DNA of 64,000 nt, from NCBI GenBank assembly GCA_964554895.1, contig CAZKQM010000002.1, positions 1 to 64,000 on the forward strand, written 5' to 3'. The notes beneath the pieces are model-generated. The model was not told where the DNA came from, made no database searches, and saw nothing but the letters and a program-made list of their open reading frames with translations. Below are positions 45,095 to 54,700 of the stretch, piece by piece (positions within the stretch are counted from its first letter, which is position 1; every line of letters starts with the position of its first letter). A program made the translations under genes and the position numbers. Source of the DNA: Maribacter_C sp964554895. GTDB lineage: Bacteria > Bacteroidota > Bacteroidia > Flavobacteriales > Flavobacteriaceae.

Positions 45095-46548
45095 TGGGAA
45101 TAGTACTTAAACAATCATTAAATAATACAATTATAACCTATATTGGATTTGGTATTGGTGCCTTAAATACGCTGTTTTTATACACCTATTTGCTGTCGGC
45201 TGAATTTTACGGTTTGGTTACTGTTATTTTATCAGCTGCAGCTGTTTTAATGCCTATATTGGCTTTTGGTGTACCCAATACTTTGGTTCGATTTTTTAGT
45301 AGTTATACAGCTTCAAAAGAGTTGAACGGCTTTTTAACTTTGATGCTAATTTTACCACTTGGTTTGATTATTCCGTTAGGGGCGATTAGTTATTTTGCCT
45401 ACGACACCATTGGCGGTTTTTTATCACAAAAGAACCCGATTGTAAAAGACTACCTGTGGTATGTGTTTCTCATCGCATTTTCTTTGGCGTATTTTGAAAT
45501 ATTTTATGCCTGGGCAAAAGTTCATTTAAAATCAGTTTTCGGTAATTTCATGAAAGAGGTTTTTGTACGAGCCGGAACTACGGTTTTATTGATTCTTCTG
45601 TATTTTAAGATACTCACAATTGATTCATTTCTTATAGGTTTGGTAATTTTAAGTCTGCTTAGAACGGTGGTTATGAAGCTTTACGCTTTTAAAATTAGAA
45701 GACCAAATTTGGAGTTTAAATTCCCGAAAAACGCAAAAAGTGTTTTAATTTATTCAAGCTTTATTATCCTTGGAGCCTCCGTAGCCGTTGTGTTACTTGA
45801 GATTGACAAGGTAATGATCAATCAATTTTTGAAGATTGAGAATGTCGCTTATTATGGAGTAGCAACCTATATCGCCATGGTCATCATTGTACCCTCAAGA
45901 AGTATGCACCAAATCACCTACCCTTTAACCGCTGAATTAATGAACAACAACAACATGAGGGGTTTGAAAAACCTCTATCAAAAAAGCTCACTAACTTTAT
46001 TTATAGCTTCAGGCCTCATATTTATTCTCATCATTACCAATATTCATCAGTTGTATCTACTCATGCCAGCATCATATCGAGGAGGCTTTTATGTTGTTTT
46101 TGTTGTTGGGTTAATTAAAATGTATGATTCTGTTTTGGGCAATAACAATTCAATTTTATTTAATTCTAAATATTACAAATCAATTTTAGTATTGGGTGTT
46201 ATTTTGGCTGTATGCACGATAGTTTTTAACCTTTGGCTCATACCCAAATTCGGCATCGAAGGTGCAGCGATTGCAAGTTTTACGGCATTTTTCATATACA
46301 ATACCTTAAAACTGATTTACGTAAAAATGAAATTTAATATGCTTCCGTTTACCAAAAGTTCATTAAGTGTTTTGGGGATTATCATACTTGTTGGTTTTGG
46401 TTTTTATGTTTTAAATTTTTCATTTCATCCGTTAATAAATATCATTTTAAAAGCACTCCTAACTGCGGGATTTTACATTTTAATTTTACACTATTTCAAA
46501 GTCTCGGAAGATTTAAGTGCTTTCTTAAGAAAATTGACAAAAAAGTAG
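45094..46548 (+). CDS. Oligosaccharide flippase (Wzx/MVF-like polysaccharide exporter)
   Basis: A 484-residue membrane protein with about 14 hydrophobic helices, the standard number for MATE/MVF-superfamily flippases. The N-terminal TYIGFGIGALNTLFLYTYL and the polar SFIILGASVAVVLLEIDKVM helix pattern fit Wzx/RfbX. It would move lipid-linked glycan across the inner membrane. It is the last gene of the operon DUF4834-YfhO-glycosyltransferase-flippase. Confidence 0.87.
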   Translation: MGIVLKQSLNNTIITYIGFGIGALNTLFLYTYLLSAEFYGLVTVILSAAAVLMPILAFGVPNTLVRFFSSYTASKELNGFLTLMLILPLGLIIPLGAISYFAYDTIGGFLSQKNPIVKDYLWYVFLIAFSLAYFEIFYAWAKVHLKSVFGNFMKEVFVRAGTTVLLILLYFKILTIDSFLIGLVILSLLRTVVMKLYAFKIRRPNLEFKFPKNAKSVLIYSSFIILGASVAVVLLEIDKVMINQFLKIENVAYYGVATYIAMVIIVPSRSMHQITYPLTAELMNNNNMRGLKNLYQKSSLTLFIASGLIFILIITNIHQLYLLMPASYRGGFYVVFVVGLIKMYDSVLGNNNSILFNSKYYKSILVLGVILAVCTIVFNLWLIPKFGIEGAAIASFTAFFIYNTLKLIYVKMKFNMLPFTKSSLSVLGIIILVGFGFYVLNFSFHPLINIILKALLTAGFYILILHYFKVSEDLSAFLRKLTKK

Positions 46549-46750
46549 TAATTTAAAACTTTGTTAAATTGTTGATTTTCAAAAGGTATTCAGTGAATTT
46601 CATTATAATTTAGCAGTTGTATTTTTATGAAAAAGGTACTTTAACGAAGAATACGAAACAATGACCGATAATCATCGATTTTATTGGGTATTCAAGATAT
46701 ATTTGTTGTATTAAAAAGAATTGCTTGCTAAAGAGAATTACTATTTTTTT

Positions 46751-49700
46751 ATGAAAACCCTCAAATCGCTCAAGTTTCTTCATTTGTATGCTTTATTCTT
46801 GTTTGGCTCAACACTATGGGTTCAAGCAAATGATAGTGCAACAATTTTTAGTGTTGAGAAAAATAAGACTACACACGAAAATTTTCAATCAAATACTGGA
46901 AATGCAATCGTCACAGGAGAACTTAGGCAATACCATAAGTTAATTTTAACTTGGGATGCAGGGGTAAGCTATTCAGAATCAGATGTAACTTTTAGAGATA
47001 ACAGACTTAACGTTACGTTTGAAAGTCCGTCAGGAAAAATTTATGTAGTTCCAGGTTTTTTTGCCGCTGACGGTAACGCCAAAGATACGGGTGCAAGTAA
47101 TGGTACAATGTGGCGATGTCTTTTTAATCCGTTAGAAAAAGGAACTTGGACCTATACTGCTTCTTTTAGAAATGGAGTTGATATAGCGGTAAGTCAAAAT
47201 CCGACAGCAGGAACAGCAGTTGCTCCAATTGATGGCGATTCAGGAACTTTTGAAATTAGTGGAACCGACAAAACAGGAAAAGACTTTAGGAGTAAAGGAA
47301 AGTTACAATATGTTGGCGAACACTTTCAAAGATGGTCTAATGGGGAGTACTTCCTAAAGATAGGTTCTAATTCACCAGAAAATCTTTTTGAATACAACGA
47401 TTTTGATAATTACAATTCCGAAGCATTTTCAAGATCTTATGATACTCATTTTGCCGATTGGAACGCCGGAGACCCTACTTGGAAAGGCGGAAAAGGGAAA
47501 GCCTTAATCGGAATAATAAATTATTTAAGTGGAAAAGGTATCAATTCTCAATATTTTGTCATGCATCGAAAAGGGGATCGCTCATCGGTTTGGGTAAATC
47601 CTCCCTCTAGTTATTATTCATATGACGTTTCTAAATTGGGTCAGTTTGGGGTTGTTTTTGATTACATGATGGAAAAAGGTATGATGGCTCATATTGTTTT
47701 GAGTGAAAGTACCAATCAATCTTTTTTTGAAACAGATGTACCTTCTGGTGATCCAATGTTTTCTGATGCTCGAAAAATATACATGAGAGAGCTTGTTGCT
47801 CGCTTTGGGTATTTGAATGCTGTTACCTGGAATGTGGGTGAAGAGAATGGTTGGGATCGCCAAAGTACTTTTGCCGGTATATCGGGTAGAGCCTTAACCA
47901 CGCAACAGCAACTTGATTTTGCGGCCTATGTTGATGGCCTTGCTTACTATGATGATGGCATAGTTATTCATAATGGGCCTTCACATGACGCCTCGATTTT
48001 TGACGAACTTCAAGGAGTTAACTCCTATACTGGTATTTCTATGCAAGGTGTTTTTACTGATGGATCTTTTGAAAGAGCCAAGTTAAATACGCAACAATAT
48101 AGAAACGAATCTACCATTGCAGGTAAAAAGTGGGTCATTGGATATGATGAAGCTTTTGCCTTTAACTCGGTAGAAGGTCAAGATCGAGTTTTTAGAGAAC
48201 GAACCTTATGGCCAGCGTTTACTGCAGGTGCTGCAGGTGTAGAGCATTACGCTACCGGAGGGCTTGATATTTTGCAGGAAGATATGCGTCTTTACGATGA
48301 CTTTTTTGAAGATATGAAGCATGCCTATGACTTCTTTCAAGATAATAATCTTCCGTTTCAAGATATGTATAATCAAGATGGCTTGGTTGAATTTGGTTGG
48401 TGTTTTGGTGAAGAATTTGACAATTATGTGGTTTACGCACGAGGTATTGAATTAGGAACAACCACTATTGATTTGATTGGGGATTATGAGATTAAATGGT
48501 TTAACCCAAGAACAGGAGGAGAGTTAGTTGATGGTAGTATTACCAATTTATCAGTAGGAAATAATCAAAATATAGGTGTTCCGCCAACTGAAACAGATCT
48601 TGATTGGGTTGCTTTAATTCGTAGTACCAATCAAGGTCCGGTAAGCGTTACGGGTGTTGATTTACAGCCAAATTCTATAAACGTTGGTGTTGGGTTGTCT
48701 TTTCCATTGCAAGTAACGGTTGAGCCAGCGAATGCTGACGATAAAGGAGTATCCTATGTGTCTTCAGATCCAAATATAGTTTCTGTAACACCAGATGGTG
48801 TGATAACAGCCGTAGTTGTTGGTCAAGCAACCATAACAGTAACTACCAATGATGGTGGATTTACTGATCAAACCATTGTTACCGTTGTTAATGAAGCAAG
48901 TACTTGCGAAGCCACAGGATTCTTATTGATGGAAAAATACAATGATATTCCAGGAACTCGTATTTATGAATTAATCACTGCCCCAAATTATCCTGACAAT
49001 CCCTCGGAAGTTTTTGAAATAGAGACATGGGAAATTCCGGAACGCGCAGGCGATAATTATGGTGTTCGTTTGAGTGGCTTTCTCTGTGTTCCTGAAACCG
49101 GACTCTACACCTTTTGGATTGCGGGTGATGATAATGTTGAGTTGAATTTGAGCCCAGATGAACAACCAGAAAATGTACAAACTATAGCCTTTCATGATTC
49201 TTTTACAGACTCGCGTGAATGGAATAAATTTACAACACAACGTTCTTTTCAAATACCCTTACAGCAAGGTCAAATACATTACATAGAAGCCTTAATGAAG
49301 GAAGGTGGTTTTGGAGACTTCTTAGCTGTTGGTTGGCGAAAACCAAGTGATGGTCAAGGTAATGAACCGGCTGAAATAATGCCAGGATCGGTAATGTCAA
49401 TAGATATTAGTATTGCTGTAAGTGGTGTTTCAATTGAAGAAAATTTAGAAATTGAACAATTTGAAGAAGCGCAATTAACCCCTAATGTATTTCCATCCAA
49501 TGCTGATGATTTATCAGTAAATTGGTCTTCAAGTAATGAATCAATAGTTACAGTTGATGAGAACGGTATTATTACAGGATTAAATCCTGGTGAAGCTACA
49601 ATAACTGTAACAACCAATGACGGTGGTTTTACTGATGAAATTGTAGTTACGGTAATTGAAGTAATTATTGATGTAAGCGGAATTATTGTAGATCCCACGG

Positions 49701-51664
49701 CAGTTGAGCTAAATATTGGAGACGTATTTCAAGCCACAGCAACGGTTGCGCCAAGTAACGCCACAAACGCTGCTTTTGAATGGGTGTCTTTGAATAGAGA
49801 TATTGCAACAGTTGATGGCGAAGGAGTAATTACAGCAAAGGCAGATGGCGAAGTAATCATACAAGCAGTAACCGCAGATGGTGGATTTGTTGGAGAAATT
49901 GTTGTTACCGTGACTTCGTTGTCGGTCACGAGTATTGTGGTTCCTGAAACTTCTCTTGAAATTTATGAAAATACGTCGAGAACATTATCATACCAAATAG
50001 AACCTGAAAATGCAACGAATCAAGAAGTGGTATGGTCAAGTGATGATAGTAGTATTGTTTCAGTAACGCCTGAAGGATTAATAACTGCAAATGCAGTAGG
50101 CGAAACCGTTGTCACTGTAACTTCTTTAGATTCTGGAGTATTTGCCAGCATTACTATAACTGTACTACCCGTTTTTGTTACTGGTATAGAAATTGATCAA
50201 AACGCAGTTGAAATTAATGTGGATGAAGCAATAGTCTTAGTGGCTCAAGTCATACCAGCAAATGCAGGAAATCCTGAAATATTGTGGGCAAGTTCAGACC
50301 CCACCATTGCAACGGTTGATGAACAAGGTAATGTTATTGGTGTATCGCCGGGTATAACCACAATTAGTGCAACCTCTGATGAAGGTGGTTTTGTTGCCAC
50401 AACTATGGTCACGGTTTTACCAACACTTGTTGTCGGTATTAGTTTAGATCCTTCAACCGTAGATATACCTATTGATGAAACAACCCAGTTAATTTCGCAA
50501 ATAGTACCTTCAAATGCAACGAACACAGCAGTAACTTGGTCTAGTTCTGATCCTAGTATAGTTGCAGTTGATGATGAAGGAAATATAGTTGGACTGACTA
50601 TTGGCACTGCCATTGTGAGTGTTACTTCGGTTGATGGTAATTTTGTAGCAACTACTACCGTAAATGTTTTACCAATAAATGTTTCGGGCATTACCTTTGA
50701 TATAAGCGAGACTACCATTGAAGTTAATCAAGAACAACAAATTTTTGCTCAAATAGAACCTTCAAATGCTAGTGACCAATCATTAGTTTGGTCAAGTGAT
50801 GATCCGAATGTGGTTACAGTTGATTCAGAAGGAAACTTATTAGGTATTGCAATTGGCGTAACAACGATTACAGTAACATCAAATGACGGTGGTTTTAGTG
50901 CTCAAATTACAGTTACGGTAGTTGAAGAATTTATTGAGGTTGTAGGTTTTTCAATAAGCCCCACAGAAGAAGAAATTTTTGTTGGAGCTGAATTACAAAT
51001 TATTGAAGACATTCAACCGGCAAATGCCTCCAATCAATCAATCATATGGTCGAGTGAAAACCCCGAAATTGCTTCGGTAAGTTCAAAAGGAACCCTTCTA
51101 GGAGTGACCCCAGGTACTGTGGTTATTACCGCAACAACGGTAGATGGTGGTTTTGTTGCCCAAACAGTTATAACGGTACTTGAACTACCACCTAGTATTT
51201 CAGGTCTACTTTTAGAGTATAATAGTGTAAGTGTTGAAGTTGGGCAGTCAATAACCTTAATTCCTACGGTAACGCCAGCAAATTTTGAAAACCTTAATTT
51301 GATATGGTCTTCGGGCGACCCATCAATTTTAACAGTTGATGAAAACGGTAATATTTTGGGTATTTCTGAAGGGACAACCACGATAAGGGTAGAAACAGTA
51401 GATGGTGCTTTCTTTTCTGAAATAGATGTTAATGTTTTTGAAATTCAGATATTATCGATTTATCCTAATCCTGCTGAAGATTTTATAGTGGTAACAGGAG
51501 TAGATGAATTAATTTTTGTATCCATTTATTCGTCTAGCGGACAGATTTTAAAACGGATAAGAACTGAACTAGGAGGAACGATTATTGATATATCAAATCT
51601 TCCACCAGGAATTTATTTCATTGGTCTAGATCAAGGTAAAAAAATTCCTTTTATAAAAAGATAG
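46751..51664 (+). CDS. Giant T9SS-secreted glycosidase-like protein (DUF5060, Big_2 repeats)
   Basis: A 1637-residue secreted protein starting at ATG 46751 with a signal peptide ending near WVQAN. In order: DUF5060 domain (about 55-170); a TIM-barrel-like glycosidase region (about 175-555) with NVGEENGW as candidate catalytic Glu; a Collagen_bind_2-like domain (DYEIKWFNPRTGG to DWVALIR); one Big_2 domain; a PA14-like domain (about 720-880); eight more Big_2 domains; and a C-terminal type A sorting domain (SIYPNPAEDFIVV to FIKR). The Type IX system would export it. The substrate is unknown. It is paralogous along its length to the next gene. A TATATTTG -7-like box is at 46698-46705. Confidence 0.87.
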   Translation: MKTLKSLKFLHLYALFLFGSTLWVQANDSATIFSVEKNKTTHENFQSNTGNAIVTGELRQYHKLILTWDAGVSYSESDVTFRDNRLNVTFESPSGKIYVVPGFFAADGNAKDTGASNGTMWRCLFNPLEKGTWTYTASFRNGVDIAVSQNPTAGTAVAPIDGDSGTFEISGTDKTGKDFRSKGKLQYVGEHFQRWSNGEYFLKIGSNSPENLFEYNDFDNYNSEAFSRSYDTHFADWNAGDPTWKGGKGKALIGIINYLSGKGINSQYFVMHRKGDRSSVWVNPPSSYYSYDVSKLGQFGVVFDYMMEKGMMAHIVLSESTNQSFFETDVPSGDPMFSDARKIYMRELVARFGYLNAVTWNVGEENGWDRQSTFAGISGRALTTQQQLDFAAYVDGLAYYDDGIVIHNGPSHDASIFDELQGVNSYTGISMQGVFTDGSFERAKLNTQQYRNESTIAGKKWVIGYDEAFAFNSVEGQDRVFRERTLWPAFTAGAAGVEHYATGGLDILQEDMRLYDDFFEDMKHAYDFFQDNNLPFQDMYNQDGLVEFGWCFGEEFDNYVVYARGIELGTTTIDLIGDYEIKWFNPRTGGELVDGSITNLSVGNNQNIGVPPTETDLDWVALIRSTNQGPVSVTGVDLQPNSINVGVGLSFPLQVTVEPANADDKGVSYVSSDPNIVSVTPDGVITAVVVGQATITVTTNDGGFTDQTIVTVVNEASTCEATGFLLMEKYNDIPGTRIYELITAPNYPDNPSEVFEIETWEIPERAGDNYGVRLSGFLCVPETGLYTFWIAGDDNVELNLSPDEQPENVQTIAFHDSFTDSREWNKFTTQRSFQIPLQQGQIHYIEALMKEGGFGDFLAVGWRKPSDGQGNEPAEIMPGSVMSIDISIAVSGVSIEENLEIEQFEEAQLTPNVFPSNADDLSVNWSSSNESIVTVDENGIITGLNPGEATITVTTNDGGFTDEIVVTVIEVIIDVSGIIVDPTAVELNIGDVFQATATVAPSNATNAAFEWVSLNRDIATVDGEGVITAKADGEVIIQAVTADGGFVGEIVVTVTSLSVTSIVVPETSLEIYENTSRTLSYQIEPENATNQEVVWSSDDSSIVSVTPEGLITANAVGETVVTVTSLDSGVFASITITVLPVFVTGIEIDQNAVEINVDEAIVLVAQVIPANAGNPEILWASSDPTIATVDEQGNVIGVSPGITTISATSDEGGFVATTMVTVLPTLVVGISLDPSTVDIPIDETTQLISQIVPSNATNTAVTWSSSDPSIVAVDDEGNIVGLTIGTAIVSVTSVDGNFVATTTVNVLPINVSGITFDISETTIEVNQEQQIFAQIEPSNASDQSLVWSSDDPNVVTVDSEGNLLGIAIGVTTITVTSNDGGFSAQITVTVVEEFIEVVGFSISPTEEEIFVGAELQIIEDIQPANASNQSIIWSSENPEIASVSSKGTLLGVTPGTVVITATTVDGGFVAQTVITVLELPPSISGLLLEYNSVSVEVGQSITLIPTVTPANFENLNLIWSSGDPSILTVDENGNILGISEGTTTIRVETVDGAFFSEIDVNVFEIQILSIYPNPAEDFIVVTGVDELIFVSIYSSSGQILKRIRTELGGTIIDISNLPPGIYFIGLDQGKKIPFIKR

Positions 51665-51770
51665 TACGCCTTCCGTACGTTTCCTTGCGTAAATTAAGTA
51701 GGACCATTTATATGATAACTTTATAATCAACGTTTTGTAATTGTTTAAAACCAAAAACTAAACTACAATA

Positions 51771-54700
51771 ATGAGTGCAAAAAACCCTCGAAATAGCTCT
51801 CTTTTATTTTGGTTGATTCTAGTTGCTTTTCCTGCAACTATATCAGCCAATAATAGTATTTTAAATGGTTTAACTGCAGAGAAAAATATAGCCTTTGAAA
51901 ATAAATCTGCTGTTGATTTGGCTGTTATTGACGGGGAGTTGAGAAGATATCATAAAATCAGTTTAACTTGGAATTCTGCCAGTAGCTTTTCTGAAACAGA
52001 TATAACTTTTAAAGATTTCAGACTTAACGTAACGTTTACAAGTCCTACAGGTAAAGTATTTATAGTACCCGGATTCTTTGCGGCTGATGGAAATGCCAAA
52101 GAAACTAGTGCCGTTGCAGGAACGAAATGGCGATGTAATTTTACACCGCTAGAAACAGGAATATGGACCTACAGTGCATCTTTTAGAACTGGGTCAATGA
52201 TTGCAGCTAGTTTCGATGCCACATCGGGCACTCCAGTTGCTCCTATTGATGGCGATACAGGTACATTTAGTATAGCTGAAACGAACAAATCAGGTATTGA
52301 TTTAAGAAGCAAAGGAAAATTAGAATATGTTGGAGAGCATTTTCAACGATGGACAAATGGAGAATATTTTATGAAAATTGGTTCAGATTCTCCTGAGGTA
52401 TTACTCGAGTATAATGATATAGATGACTATGATGGTGTGAATCATCCGAGGGAATATCTAAACCATCTCAATGATTGGAACCCTGGCGATCCAACATGGC
52501 AAGGAGATAAAGGTAAAGGCTTAATTGGGATTATCAATTATTTGAGTAATAAAGGAATCAATTCTCAGTATTTTGTTTTACATCGACAACATGAGAGAAG
52601 TTCTCCTTTTTCTGACCCTCCAAATAGTTACTTTTCTTTTGATGTATCTAGAATGGGTCAATGGGAAGTGGTATTTGATCATATGGTAACCAAGGGTATG
52701 AATGTACATTTGGTTTTGTCTGAAAGTACCAATCAATCTTTTTTTGAAACTCATGTACCTTCAGGAGACCCCTTATTTTCAGATGCTCGAAAAATATATT
52801 TCCGAGAAATAGTTGCACGATTTGGATATTTAAATGGAGTGACATGGAATATTGGTGAAGAAAATGGTTGGGATAGACAAAATACTTTTGGAGGAATAGC
52901 AGGAAGAGCGTTAACCACACAACAGCAGCTTAATTTTACGGCCTATTTAGATGGCTTAGCGTATTATAATGACCACATTACTGTGCATAATGGTCATGCG
53001 AACGATCCGGGTATCTATGATTACCTACAAGGTAATAATTCAATTACCGGAACATCAATGCAGGGTGTTCTAAAAAATGAAGAAAGGGGAAAAGAGACCA
53101 CACAACAACTACGTGTAGAATCAGCGGAGTCAGGTAAAAAATGGGTAATTTATTATGATGAAGCATGGAATGGAAATGATTTGGGGTTGACCAATTTCAG
53201 AAGAAATGTGGTATGGGCGGCTTTTACTGCAGGTGCAGCAGGTATTGAACACTATGCAACGAGTGGACTCGATGTTTCACTTCAAGATTTAAGATTCTAT
53301 GATGAGTATTATACCCAAATGCGGCATGCCTATGATTTCTATCATGATAATAATCTTCCTTTTCATCAAATGTATAATCAAGATGAATTGGTTGAAAATG
53401 CGTGGGCACATGGTATCAATGGCGATAATTATGTTGTTTATGTAGAAACTAATAATGCAGGATCAACTACCATGCGTTTACTGGGCGATTATGAAATAAA
53501 ATGGTTTGATCCTAGATTAGGTGGTGCACTGCAAGATGGATCTATAACCAATGTATCTGCTGGCGATGCTGTAAACATTGGTTTACCTCCAACAGATACT
53601 AATTTAGATTGGGTAGCTTTGATAAGAACCGATCCTAATAACGGGCCCATAAATGTAACAGGTGTAACTGTCGAACCTGAATTTATAGAATTAGGTGTAG
53701 GAAGCTCTTATGATATAAGACCACAAGTTATACCCGCTAATGCCGATAATTTAGATTTAGTTTGGTCTTCGAGTGATACTTCAATTGTGACCGTTGATAA
53801 CCAAGGAAATATATTGGCAATTGGTCCAGGAAATGCAATTGTTACGGTTACTACAGTTGATGGTGGTCATATGGCTTTAACCAACATTAGTGTTATTGAA
53901 AGCACAAATTTTTGTGAAGCTTCAGGCACAATTTTAATGGAACGTTATGATAATGTACCAGGTTTTCATATTAGTGATTTATTTGCTTCGCCCAACTATC
54001 CTGATAACCCAACCATAACCCAAGAGTTAACAGAATTTAAAATACCAACACGAGCTGGGGATCAATATGGCGCTAGAGTAAGTGGATTTTTATGTGCACC
54101 TGAAACAGGACTATATACTTTTTGGATTGCAGGTGATGATCGTGCTGAGCTTAAATTAAGCACTGATGATAATGCTCTAAATGCAACTATTATTGCATTT
54201 AATGATATTTTCACAGGTGAAAGAGAATGGAATAAAAGGGCAACACAAAAATCAGTTGAAATTCAATTAAGGCAGGGTGATCGCTATTATATAGAGGCTG
54301 TGATGAAAGAGGGGTCAGGTGGTGATCATATGACTGTTGGTTGGCGAAAACCTAGTGATAGGTTTGGTGAAGTACCTAAAGAAGTGATTCCAGGAAATGT
54401 TTTGTCGCCAAACGTAAATATTGCAGTTACAGGTATAGCCGTTAATCCTGAGCAAATTGAAATCGAAATAGGAGAAACTGCTCAACTGATTAAAGAAGTA
54501 ACTCCTTCTTTTGCATCAAATAATAATGTGATATGGACTTCAAATAATACGTCATTGGTTACAGTTGATGAATTTGGTAATATTGAGGGTATAGCGACAG
54601 GAACAGCCACTATTACCGCAACCACAGTTGATGGAAATTTTAGCGATGAGACAATAGTTACCGTTGCAGAATCTATTATTTCAGTTACAGGGATAACCTT

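Noticed and set aside
51664..51678. Small hairpin GTACG-CCTTC-CGTAC after the first giant gene
   Set aside because: The stem has only five pairs and no T tract follows, so it is not a convincing terminator.
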